Shown in pieces: positions 1 through 5,989 of a DNA stretch of 6,601 bases. The first letter of the stretch is position 1. Every line of letters starts with the position of its first letter. This DNA is from Candidatus Dadabacteria bacterium. Its GTDB lineage: Bacteria; Desulfobacterota_D; UBA1144; Nemesobacterales; Nemesobacteraceae. The translations under genes were made by a program, and so were the position numbers. The notes below the pieces were generated by a model. The model saw only the letters and a list, made by a program, of their open reading frames with translations, was not told the DNA's origin and searched no databases. The DNA lies in assembly GCA_026709745.1 (NCBI GenBank), contig JAPOSJ010000003.1, positions 1,666 through 8,266 on the forward strand. Reading direction: 5' to 3'.

Positions 1-15
1 AGCTGATTTTCTCCC
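1..15 (-). promoter_or_regulatory. Shine-Dalgarno-like motif pointing to a further downstream gene
   Basis: Reading the minus strand, the last base of the kinase stop codon TAG is followed directly by GGAG, giving TAGGGAGAAAATCAGCT down to the window edge. A GGGAG this close to the stop, in a cluster where every junction is tight, suggests that the operon continues with another gene starting just outside the window. No start codon is visible inside it. Confidence 0.4.
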
Positions 16-917
16 TATATGGCCAAGAGTTTTAGAAACTCTCTGTATCTCTGTTCTATCTGCTCCTCACCAAGCGAACAGAGGCCTTTTACGCTGAAAT
101 TCTCAACAGTGAAAGAAGCAAGTACACTTCCGTAGGCCACAGCTTTTTTGAAACTCGCGAAATTAGGTTTCTCACTATGTGACGCCATGTAACCCATAAA
201 TCCTCCCGCAAATGTGTCTCCGGCTCCAGTCGGGTCAAGCACCCGCTCAAGCATGTAGCTCGGAGCAAAAAACAGTTCTTCTCGGGAAAAAAGCAGGGCT
301 CCATATTCTCCTCTTTTCACGATCAAAAACTCGGGGCCCATGTCGATTATTTTTTTTGCCGCCTTAGCCATCATGGATTCTTCAGAGAGCTGTCTTGCCT
401 CAGAGTCGTTTATTATGAGAACATGCACCTTGGCGAGAAGTTCCTTGAGTTTGTCTGGTCTGTTCTCTATCCAGAAATTCATTGTATCACAAGCCACGAT
501 CCGGGGAGAACTCATCTGCTCAAGAACTTTCATCTGAACTTCCGGAGCAGTATTGGCAAGAAAAAGGTAGTCGGCACCTCTTAAATTCTTTGGCACAATT
601 GGATCAAACGAGCCCAGAACCCCAAGTGTTACGGACACAGTCTCCGGATCCTTCATATCATAGTCGTACTTTCCCTCCCACCTGAAGGTTTCTCCCTTTT
701 CCTCAGCTACTCCTTCAGTATTAATCCCCTTTAAGACAAGCAGATCGTAATATTCCCGGGGAAAATCTTCACCCACTGATGAAACCATATGGATATCCGT
801 AAAATTACAGGCCGCGAGGGAAAAATAGGACGCAGAGCCCCCAAGGACCCTTTCCTCCCTTCCGAAAGGGGTTTCTATCGTATCAATCCCCACAGATCCC
901 ACAACAACAATGCTCAT
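15..917 (-). CDS. PfkB-family (ribokinase-like) sugar or nucleoside kinase
   Basis: A 300-residue cytosolic kinase of the PfkB/ribokinase fold, expected to transfer the ATP gamma-phosphate to a hydroxyl of a sugar or nucleoside. Seen in the sequence: an N-terminal beta strand with GSVGID (7-12), the substrate-side GG of GGSASY (26-31), VGEDFP (48-53), NDSE (170-173), KRGEYGALLF (201-210), and the C-terminal family signature DPTGAGDTFAGG (228-239), whose Asp234 is the expected catalytic base. Length is normal for the family (about 300). The ATG at 917 lies 2 bases after the mtnP stop, with GGAG about 7 bases upstream inside the end of mtnP, so coupled translation is likely. The family is certain; the substrate is not. 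Adjacency to methylthioadenosine phosphorylase suggests an adenosine-kinase-like or methylthioribose-related role, but that is inference. Ribokinase, fructokinase or another sugar kinase remain possible. Confidence 0.9.
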   Translation of the reverse strand: MSIVVVGSVGIDTIETPFGREERVLGGSASYFSLAACNFTDIHMVSSVGEDFPREYYDLLVLKGINTEGVAEEKGETFRWEGKYDYDMKDPETVSVTLGVLGSFDPIVPKNLRGADYLFLANTAPEVQMKVLEQMSSPRIVACDTMNFWIENRPDKLKELLAKVHVLIINDSEARQLSEESMMAKAAKKIIDMGPEFLIVKRGEYGALLFSREELFFAPSYMLERVLDPTGAGDTFAGGFMGYMASHSEKPNFASFKKAVAYGSVLASFTVENFSVKGLCSLGEEQIEQRYREFLKLLAI

Positions 918-919
918 AT

Positions 920-1780
920 TTACTTCTCCATATATTTTTCCGCAATAATTCCAAGCCTGTCTCTTGTCCGTGGAGGTACATGCTTACCAGGTGTTATAAG
1001 AGCGCACCCGAGGGCGTCCCTGCAGGCGCATTCCCTTTTTTCAGGAATTGCGCGAACTGCCTCGGCCAGTATCTTCTTTGCGGCTGCAACATTTCTGTTC
1101 ATTATTTCGATTACCTCTGAGACGGTGACATCTTCATGCTTCTCGTTCCAGCAGTCGTAGTCCGTGCAGAGAGCTACTGTCGCATAGCATATCTCCGCCT
1201 CTCTTGCAAGCTTAGCTTCCGGCATTGCAGTCATTCCTATCATGTCTGCCCCCCATTGTCTGTAGAGGTGGCTTTCCGCCCTAGTTGAGAACTGAGGGCC
1301 CTCGATACAGACATAAGTTCCTCCCTTGTGAACCGTCTCCGTGCAACGTACTGCTGCTTCAAAAAGGCAGTCGCAGAGCGGAGAACATACAGGGTCAGCC
1401 ATTGAAACATGTGCTACCATGCCTCCTTCAAAAAAAGTGGATAGCCTCCGTTTCGTATTGTCGATAAACTGATCCGGTATTGCTACGTGTCCGGGTTCTA
1501 TTTCTTCTCTGAGGCTTCCCATCGCACTTATTGATATGATCCACTCGGCTCCAAGTGCCTTCATCGCGTATATGTTGGCCCTGAAGTTTATCTCGGACGG
1601 CGATATGGTGTGTCCTGTTCCATGCCTCGGAAGAAAAATTATACGCGTATCCCCAAGAGTCCCGATGATGGGGTTTGCAGAGGGAACTCCCCACGGAGTT
1701 TCGACACAGACGCTTTCAGTTTCCGAGAGTCCTTCCATCTGGTAAAGGCCACTTCCACCTATTACTCCTATAGTCTTCAA
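920..1780 (-). CDS. mtnP: S-methyl-5'-thioadenosine phosphorylase (MTAP), TTG start
   Basis: Cytosolic enzyme of the PNP/MTAP family that cleaves methylthioadenosine with phosphate to adenine and 5-methylthioribose-1-phosphate, removing the by-product of SAM-dependent aminopropyl transfer and similar reactions. The 286 residues match the family's usual 270-290. Visible motifs: GVIGGSGLY (5-13), phosphate-binding PRHGTGH (51-57), IEGPQFSTRAES (159-170), GMTAMPEAKLAREA (182-195) and TDYDCW (206-211), whose two Asp residues are typical of adenine-specific MTAPs rather than hypoxanthine/guanine PNPs. A C-terminal tail after residue 248 (CAC...) is seen in many bacterial homologues. The start must be the TTG at 1780: conserved KTIGVIGGSG follows at once, no ATG lies upstream in frame before the GTG at 1915, and the next Met (residue 15) would remove the GGSG motif. 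The TTG overlaps the rsmG stop as TTGA; GGAGG sits 14 bases upstream. MTI phosphorylase is a less likely alternative. Confidence 0.93.
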   Translation of the reverse strand: MKTIGVIGGSGLYQMEGLSETESVCVETPWGVPSANPIIGTLGDTRIIFLPRHGTGHTISPSEINFRANIYAMKALGAEWIISISAMGSLREEIEPGHVAIPDQFIDNTKRRLSTFFEGGMVAHVSMADPVCSPLCDCLFEAAVRCTETVHKGGTYVCIEGPQFSTRAESHLYRQWGADMIGMTAMPEAKLAREAEICYATVALCTDYDCWNEKHEDVTVSEVIEIMNRNVAAAKKILAEAVRAIPEKRECACRDALGCALITPGKHVPPRTRDRLGIIAEKYMEK

Positions 1781-2445
1781 TTTTCCGTTTCCATCCTCCG
1801 GAATGTAGGCTTTGCGAGAATAACCACCCTTCTGTCTCCTGAAAAAGGAAGCTCCATCTGTTTTATGCAAAGAAGCTCGATGTCTTCTGAATTCCTGCCG
1901 GCGTAATCTTCCCACTCCTCAATTCCCCGAGGCCCCTTCATTATAACCATATTGCCTCCTATATCCAGATAAGGTGTACCGAGAGTCATAATCGTATCCA
2001 TGCTTCCAAGAGCCCGAAAGGTCACCCGGTCAAAAGTCCCTCTCATCTCTCTACTTACCTTCTCGCCCCTTGAGCGGTAAACACGGATGCCGCGAAGCCC
2101 GAGAGATCTTTTCACTTCCTTTAGAAAAGCAACTTTCTTCCCCGCCGACTCAAGAAGCGTAACCTCAAGAGACGGGTCATTAATATAAAGTGGAATTCCA
2201 GGAAACCCAGCGCCAGTACCGATATCGAGCACCCGGGATCCCTGAGGGATGAACTCTGCAACGGTAAGAGAGTCAATCATGTGCTTGATTATAATATCCC
2301 GATCACTTAGAAGCGAACTAAGATTTACGCGCTCTCCCCATCTGCTAAGCAGGTCGGCATATAAAAGAAAAAGATCCACTTTTATATTAGCAATTCCTAT
2401 ACGCCTCATTCCTTCCATGAGAAGCTGTTCACTGGTCATCTTCAT
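1777..2445 (-). CDS. rsmG: 16S rRNA (guanine-527-N7)-methyltransferase RsmG (GidB)
   Basis: Class I SAM-dependent methyltransferase that makes m7G527 in the 530 loop of 16S rRNA; its loss gives low-level streptomycin resistance in several bacteria (family knowledge). From the ATG at 2445 the protein has 222 residues, close to the usual 205-240. Motifs in order: RWGERVNLSSL (35-45), the RsmG-typical KHMIDSL (54-60), SAM-binding motif I VLDIGTGAGFPGIPL (72-86), acidic LLES ending strand 2 (97-100), KKVAFLKEV (103-111), VTFRAL (141-146) and IMKGP (168-172). Start choice is uncertain: a TTG at 2457 and an ATG at 2439 are also in frame. I chose 2445 because it follows the trmI stop by one base (TAG-A-ATG). 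No clear Shine-Dalgarno is present, so re-initiation by ribosomes ending trmI is likely. The stop overlaps the mtnP start. The common gidA/mnmG or parAB neighbours are absent here. Confidence 0.94.
   Translation of the reverse strand: MKMTSEQLLMEGMRRIGIANIKVDLFLLYADLLSRWGERVNLSSLLSDRDIIIKHMIDSLTVAEFIPQGSRVLDIGTGAGFPGIPLYINDPSLEVTLLESAGKKVAFLKEVKRSLGLRGIRVYRSRGEKVSREMRGTFDRVTFRALGSMDTIMTLGTPYLDIGGNMVIMKGPRGIEEWEDYAGRNSEDIELLCIKQMELPFSGDRRVVILAKPTFRRMETEN
1795..1800 (-). promoter_or_regulatory. Ribosome binding site for mtnP (decides the TTG start)
   Basis: CGGAGG on the minus strand, inside the last codons of rsmG, 14 bases before the TTG at 1780. The spacing is longer than usual, but the same 14-base spacing between GGAGG and start is found at the MFS-1/trmI junction, which supports it as a working site in coupled translation. 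It overlaps an ATG that is in the rsmG frame and does not start mtnP. Confidence 0.55.
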
Positions 2446-2446
2446 T

Positions 2447-3226
2447 CTAAGACACAATTGCCGCGTTTCTCTTAAAAGCGAAAGTAAGAAACCCGGTATG
2501 CGCCACTGTCCTGTTGTCGGGACGGGTCTTCCCCCTTTTTACCTGATACTTCCTCATTATAAGTTCCACAGTTTCTATCCTGATAAAACCGGTCTCCTCA
2601 AGCACTTCCGCAGTTCTCTCCACCTGGTTAAAGGTCGGGGAGATGGTTGCGATTCTCCCACCCGGGGCAAGCGCCTCGTAGGATGCAGGGATTCCATACC
2701 ATGGCGAAGGAAGATCAAGTATTACCACGTTAACACCCCTTTCTTTAAAACCTTCCCGGACATCAGAGCAATTAAATTCCACATACCTCGAGAGTCCAGT
2801 GCGGCGCACATTGTCTTTTGCGTTGCTTATGAACTGCTCTCTTTTCTCATACGTATAGACTTTTCCACAAGGGGCCACAGAGTTTGCAAGCGCGATTGTA
2901 AGAGCCCCCGAACCTGTAGCGGCCTCAACAACCCTGCTTCCAGCCCGCACGTCAGTCTTAAAGAGAATCAGGGCCGCATCCTTCGGATAAACTATCTGGG
3001 TGGCTCTTCTCACCTTCATGATCTTTTCTTCCACAGTGGGGTTAAGAAGCACAAAGCTGTTTCCAAGGTTTGAAACTATCGTATCTCCCCATGTTTTTCC
3101 AAGTGCAGATGAGAGATCTAGCATTCCCATGTGAGAGCTAAAGGTCTTTCCCTCCTGCACCACTACCATGAAGCTTTTATTGTCAGGAGAAACCAGAAGA
3201 ACGGTGTTGCCGGATGTTATTTTCAT
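2447..3226 (-). CDS. trmI: tRNA (adenine-58-N1)-methyltransferase TrmI
   Basis: SAM-dependent methyltransferase of the TrmI/Trm61 family, expected to make m1A58 in the T-loop of tRNAs as a homotetramer. The 259 residues match bacterial TrmI (about 255-280). Visible motifs: SHMGMLDLS (31-39) in the N-terminal beta domain, RATQIVYPKDAALIL (74-88), SAM motif I VVEAATGSGALT (99-110), YEKRE (126-130), catalytic-type LDLPSPW (170-176) whose Asp171 corresponds to the conserved active-site Asp, and RPDNRTVAHTGFL (235-247). Motif I has Ala at the position where most homologues have Gly (EAGTGSG), a mild deviation. I used the ATG at 3226, which overlaps the MFS-1 stop as ATGA and has GGGGAGG 14 bases upstream. 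A start at 3283 would add 19 residues that mostly read through the MFS-1 3' end and do not look like the family. The stop lies one base before the rsmG start. Confidence 0.93.
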   Translation of the reverse strand: MKITSGNTVLLVSPDNKSFMVVVQEGKTFSSHMGMLDLSSALGKTWGDTIVSNLGNSFVLLNPTVEEKIMKVRRATQIVYPKDAALILFKTDVRAGSRVVEAATGSGALTIALANSVAPCGKVYTYEKREQFISNAKDNVRRTGLSRYVEFNCSDVREGFKERGVNVVILDLPSPWYGIPASYEALAPGGRIATISPTFNQVERTAEVLEETGFIRIETVELIMRKYQVKRGKTRPDNRTVAHTGFLTFAFKRNAAIVS

Positions 3227-4389
3227 GAAATCCGCTTTGCCCTCCCCGAGCCTATAAAGTACTTCAGGGTAAAGATAATGCATCCCGCGATCATGAACAC
3301 ACCCACAGCCCTGTACATGTTCGAAAAGCCGTAATCACGCGCTATCAGTCCTAAGGCGAAAGCGAAGAAATTTATCCCGATGCTGAAAGACATGTTAAAC
3401 GCGCCCATAGCTGTTCCCCTCTCGTCGTCAAGTGCCCTGTCTATAATCATCGCGCTTACAGTGGGATAAAAAATGCCATAACCAATACTGAAGACAAAAG
3501 AAACCAAGACAGCGCGTGCGACTGAATCTATGGAAGAAATCATGAGAAAGGACAGTATCATTATAAACATTGAAGGTAGGACTATCTTTCTTCTCTCAAT
3601 AATGTCGGGAAGTTTTCCTCCCAGAACTCTAATCAGTATTACAGTTACTGAGTAGGTGAGAAAAAAGCTTCTGGCGTGAATTTCATTTTCATCAAGAAAA
3701 ACAGAGAAAAAGTTGAGCATGCTTCCAAGCCCAATTGCAATAATAAGGTTGGTAAGCAGAAGAACCCTGAACCTGTTTGAGAAAACAAGGCCGAAAAATC
3801 CCCTAAAAACAGACCTTCTGGATACAGTGAAGCTTCCCTCTCGGGAGAAAAAACATAAGACAAGTGCAAGAAGACTGAACATAGAAGTGTAGATAAAGAA
3901 GACGGTGTAACCTGCTCTTTCGATTACAAGTTCTCCAACAGTCGGTCCAACGGAGTATGAAGCTATGGTGAACGCTCCGAATAACGCGAGACCATAAGCC
4001 CTTATTTCACTTGGAATATAATCGGAAACCGCCGTGGCGGCAGAGGTGAAGAAAAAAGCGAAAGCAACTCCTTGTATGAGCCTCAGAATAAATATTTTCG
4101 CGTCGATATCCGATATCAAAATGTAAAGAAGAGAAACTAGGAACATCAGGAAAGAACCCGCAATCATGAACCTTCTGCGCCCGTAGTGGTCTATCAGAAA
4201 AGCCGCAAATGGAATTACTCCTATTGAAGTCACACCGAAAGTCCCCATAACATAGCCTATACGAGCCTCGTCACCGCCTATATCCGTTATGAAAAGAGGA
4301 AGCAGAAAAAACGAGGAAAAATTGCAGAAAAAGAAAAAATTTCCCAGAGTGACTAGAGAAAAATCTCTGTACTTTTGCACAAACGACAT
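3223..4389 (-). CDS. Major facilitator superfamily transporter, MFS-1
   Basis: A 388-residue, very hydrophobic protein with about 12 predicted membrane helices (roughly 12-33, 44-66, 74-94, 99-121, 135-154, 160-182, 208-231, 240-260, 268-286, 292-315, 325-349, 355-378) and a polar linker near 184-205, as expected for a 12-helix MFS carrier in the inner membrane. Loop 2-3 carries a motif A-like sequence (GYVMG at 45-49, then FLIDHYGRRR at 64-73); DIIERRK (262-268) is its second-half counterpart, and DERGTAMG (322-329) precedes helix 11. Overall it resembles drug/metabolite efflux carriers, but the substrate cannot be read. It is the first gene of the five-gene cluster; its stop overlaps the trmI ATG. 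No strong Shine-Dalgarno precedes the ATG (only a GGTCGGA-like stretch), and its promoter must lie in the 126-base gap shared with the divergent tRNA genes. Paralogous to MFS-2. Confidence 0.88.
   Translation of the reverse strand: MSFVQKYRDFSLVTLGNFFFFCNFSSFFLLPLFITDIGGDEARIGYVMGTFGVTSIGVIPFAAFLIDHYGRRRFMIAGSFLMFLVSLLYILISDIDAKIFILRLIQGVAFAFFFTSAATAVSDYIPSEIRAYGLALFGAFTIASYSVGPTVGELVIERAGYTVFFIYTSMFSLLALVLCFFSREGSFTVSRRSVFRGFFGLVFSNRFRVLLLTNLIIAIGLGSMLNFFSVFLDENEIHARSFFLTYSVTVILIRVLGGKLPDIIERRKIVLPSMFIMILSFLMISSIDSVARAVLVSFVFSIGYGIFYPTVSAMIIDRALDDERGTAMGAFNMSFSIGINFFAFALGLIARDYGFSNMYRAVGVFMIAGCIIFTLKYFIGSGRAKRIS
3241..3247 (-). promoter_or_regulatory. Ribosome binding site for trmI
   Basis: GGGGAGG on the minus strand within the last codons of MFS-1, 14 bases before the ATG at 3226. 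It supports the short trmI start overlapping the MFS-1 stop, rather than the ATG at 3283. Confidence 0.55.
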
Positions 4390-4475
4390 GCTGGATTCCG
4401 ACCTGAAAAATAAAGTGACATAAGAAGGGGGAGTCTACACGATTTTAAGACTTCTATCAGAAAGGTTTCAGTTTT

Positions 4476-4503
4476 TTGACATGAAACAGGCCCGTGATAT
4501 AAT
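4476..4503 (+). promoter_or_regulatory. Consensus sigma70-type promoter of the tRNA-Lys/tRNA-Glu unit
   Basis: An exact TTGACA (4476-4481) and an exact TATAAT (4498-4503) with a 16-base spacer. A T-run (4472-4477) adjoins and overlaps the -35 box, and AT-rich sequence lies upstream, possibly UP-element-like. After the -10 box comes a GC-rich discriminator (AGGCCCT, 4504-4510), typical of stringently controlled stable-RNA promoters. Expected transcription start is about 4509-4511, only 5-7 bases before the mature tRNA-Lys 5' end at 4516. Confidence 0.88.
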
Positions 4504-4515
4504 AGGCCCTTCCCT

Positions 4516-4588
4516 GAGCCGTTAGCTCAGCTGGTAGAGCAACTGCCTTTTAAGCAGTGGGTCACAGGTTCGAATCCTGTACGGCTCA
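4516..4588 (+). tRNA. tRNA-Lys (anticodon UUU), CCA not encoded
   Basis: A 73-base cloverleaf. The acceptor stem GAGCCGT (4516-4522) pairs with ACGGCTC (4581-4587), with discriminator A at 4588. The D stem is GCTC/GAGC, the anticodon stem ACTGC/GCAGT encloses the loop CTTTTAA with anticodon TTT, and the T arm is ACAGG-TTCGAAT-CCTGT. The 3' end continues ATTTTTTT, so CCA must be added after transcription. It is first in a two-tRNA unit, opposite in direction to all protein genes here. Confidence 0.97.
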
Positions 4589-4598
4589 TTTTTTTGCC

Positions 4599-4676
4599 GT
4601 CCCCGTCGTCTAGTCAGGTCTAGGACATCGGCCTTTCACGCCGGTAACAGGGGTTCAAATCCCCTCGGGGACGCCA
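4599..4676 (+). tRNA. tRNA-Glu (anticodon UUC), CCA encoded
   Basis: The acceptor stem GTCCCCG (4599-4605) pairs with CGGGGAC (4666-4672), with discriminator G at 4673 and a genomically encoded CCA at 4674-4676. The anticodon stem TCGGC/GCCGG (first pair T-G wobble) encloses CTTTCAC, anticodon TTC. The T arm is CAGGGG-TTCAAAT-CCCCT. The D loop is about two bases longer than in E. coli tRNA-Glu, while the short GUC/GAC D stem is kept. It starts 10 bases after tRNA-Lys, with no promoter in between, so the two are surely co-transcribed. No intrinsic terminator with a T tract follows. Confidence 0.97.
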
Positions 4677-4691
4677 TAAATTCTCATGGGG

Positions 4692-4767
4692 CTGCCAAAA
4701 GTTATAATACCATGCCATCCGCATCAAGCCTTACTCAGCACAGCTTCTCCATGGTTTATAATGGCAG
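4692..4767. repeat. Imperfect inverted repeat between convergent tRNA-Glu and MFS-2 3' ends
   Basis: The left arm 4692-4714 and right arm 4750-4767 pair in three 6-base blocks: CTGCCA with TGGCAG, TTATAA with TTATAA, and ACCATG with CATGGT. That is 18 pairs, interrupted only by a 4-base (AAAG) and a 1-base (T) bulge in the left arm, around a 35-base loop. It lies where transcription of the tRNA unit and of MFS-2 meet. There is no T tract on either side, so it is not a standard intrinsic terminator. It could be a bidirectional processing or pausing hairpin, or a remnant of a small repeat element. Confidence 0.55.
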
Positions 4768-4775
4768 TTAAGTAC

Positions 4776-5948
4776 CTACTCTACTGCAATTTCCTCGCCC
4801 ATTATAGCAGTTATGTAATATTTATAGGTAAAAATAACGCATCCGAGAACCAAAAACATGCCTGTTGACAAATACAAGTTGAAAAAACCGTAATCGCGCG
4901 CTATCAGTCCCAAGATAATAGCAGAAGAGTTTATCCCTGCTCCATAGGCCATATTGAATATTCCCACGGCAGTTCCCCTCTCACCGGGATACGCTCTGTC
5001 AATAACCATTGTGTTTATGGTCGGGTAGGCAAATCCGTAGCCTATGCTGAATACTAAGGAGAACAGGACTAGATGTGAGAAAGATTCCACGAAAAAAGCT
5101 ATAGGCATAGAAACAACCATCATAAAAAGTGCAGGAAGGGCTATTTTTCTTCTTTCTATTACATCTGAAAATCTCCTGGCGAAAAGGTTGATCAGTATTG
5201 CCACCACTGCATAGATAACAAAGAAAATTCCCATCTGAAGACCACGTTCCTGCAAGTGGACATGGAAGAAGTGAACCAGAGACCCGAGCCCCACGGCAAT
5301 CATCAGGTTCATCAGAAAAAGTATGCTGAATCTGTCTGAGAGAAGAACTTCAAGAAATCCATGAAAAATATGTCTACTGAGTACACCCCGGGTTGTCTCC
5401 GTCGCGAAGAAACAGAATATAAACGCAAATAGATGAAAACTGGATGCATAAAGGAAAAATGTTTGGTAACCAAATCTTTCTATAAGAATTTCCCCAAAAA
5501 AAGGCCCAACCGAGAAACAAGCTATGGTAGTAATTCCGAAAGTAGTGAGGCAGGAATGTCTTATGCTCCTTGGAATGCTGTATGAAACAGCGGTTGCAGC
5601 GGAAGTAAAGAAAAAACCGAAAGCGATACCCTGAAGAAGCCTCAGGGCATACATTGCAACGCCAATATCCGATATAAACAGATAAAGAATTGAGAACAGA
5701 AACATCATTGACGAACCCAAGAGCATGAAAAGCCTCTGCCCATAGCGATCTATAAAAAACCCGCAAAAAAAAGCTGTGCTGACCGATGCTACCCCGAATA
5801 TTCCCATCACATAGCCTATGGAAGCGGCGTCCCCTCCCAAGTCCTTTACGAATAGAGGGAGCAGAAAAAATGAAGTGAACCCGCACTGAAAGAAAAAATT
5901 CCCCGAGGTTATCAGAGAAAAATCTTTATATTCTCTTATGAAATTCAT
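4776..5948 (-). CDS. Major facilitator superfamily transporter, MFS-2 (paralogue of MFS-1)
   Basis: A 390-residue inner-membrane protein with about 12 predicted helices at the same places as MFS-1. It aligns with MFS-1 without gaps up to about residue 380, with roughly 205 identical positions by hand count (about 54%). Shared blocks include GNFFF (16-20), GGDxxxIGYVMG (38-49), FFFTSAATAVS (112-122), DVIERRKI (262-269), VFSIGYG (299-305), ERGTAVG (323-329) and LGLIARDYGF (346-355). The motif A region reads FFIDRYGQR (64-72), with one basic position replaced by Gln compared with MFS-1. The substrate is unknown. Divergence is highest around residues 54-62, 131-140, 231-240 and 281-290, regions that could change specificity. 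The ATG at 5948 has AGG about 8 bases upstream. The gene stands apart from pckA by 175 bases and from the MFS-1 cluster by the tRNA pair, so it is probably transcribed on its own. Codon use looks like its neighbours. Confidence 0.88.
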   Translation of the reverse strand: MNFIREYKDFSLITSGNFFFQCGFTSFFLLPLFVKDLGGDAASIGYVMGIFGVASVSTAFFCGFFIDRYGQRLFMLLGSSMMFLFSILYLFISDIGVAMYALRLLQGIAFGFFFTSAATAVSYSIPRSIRHSCLTTFGITTIACFSVGPFFGEILIERFGYQTFFLYASSFHLFAFIFCFFATETTRGVLSRHIFHGFLEVLLSDRFSILFLMNLMIAVGLGSLVHFFHVHLQERGLQMGIFFVIYAVVAILINLFARRFSDVIERRKIALPALFMMVVSMPIAFFVESFSHLVLFSLVFSIGYGFAYPTINTMVIDRAYPGERGTAVGIFNMAYGAGINSSAIILGLIARDYGFFNLYLSTGMFLVLGCVIFTYKYYITAIMGEEIAVE

Positions 5949-5976
5949 TATTTAAACCTGCTATAACCAATAAGCC

Positions 5977-5989
5977 TTAGATTATCTAA
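5977..5989. promoter_or_regulatory. 13-base palindrome upstream of MFS-2, possible operator
   Basis: TTAGAT-T-ATCTAA is a perfect 6+1+6 palindrome, 28 bases upstream of the MFS-2 ATG, in the gap after pckA. Its place fits a binding site for a dimeric regulator near the MFS-2 promoter, but no convincing -35/-10 pair could be set beside it and no second copy was seen upstream of MFS-1. AT-rich palindromes of this size also arise by chance. Confidence 0.3.

Noticed and set aside
2249..3073. Long plus-strand open frame opposite rsmG and trmI (274 codons).
   Set aside because: It is antisense to two clear conserved genes, has no recognisable domain, and is rich in Ser, Arg and His as expected of a shadow frame.
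3227..3283. Longer trmI start at the ATG at 3283.
   Set aside because: The extra 19 residues overlap MFS-1 coding sequence and do not resemble the TrmI N terminus; the ATGA overlap at 3226 with an upstream GGGGAGG is better.
4390..4475. MFS-1 promoter candidate on the minus strand (CTGAAA, 18 bases, TAAAAT).
   Set aside because: The -35 match is poor, and with no conservation data it cannot be told from AT-rich background.
4516..4676. tRNA genes as an integration site of a mobile element carrying an MFS gene.
   Set aside because: No integrase, no direct repeat of a tRNA 3' end, and no foreign composition were seen; local duplication explains the MFS pair more simply.
4677..4868. Short plus-strand open frame from 4686 after tRNA-Glu.
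   Set aside because: Lies mostly opposite the MFS-2 3' end, has no Shine-Dalgarno, and its composition shows no protein-like pattern.
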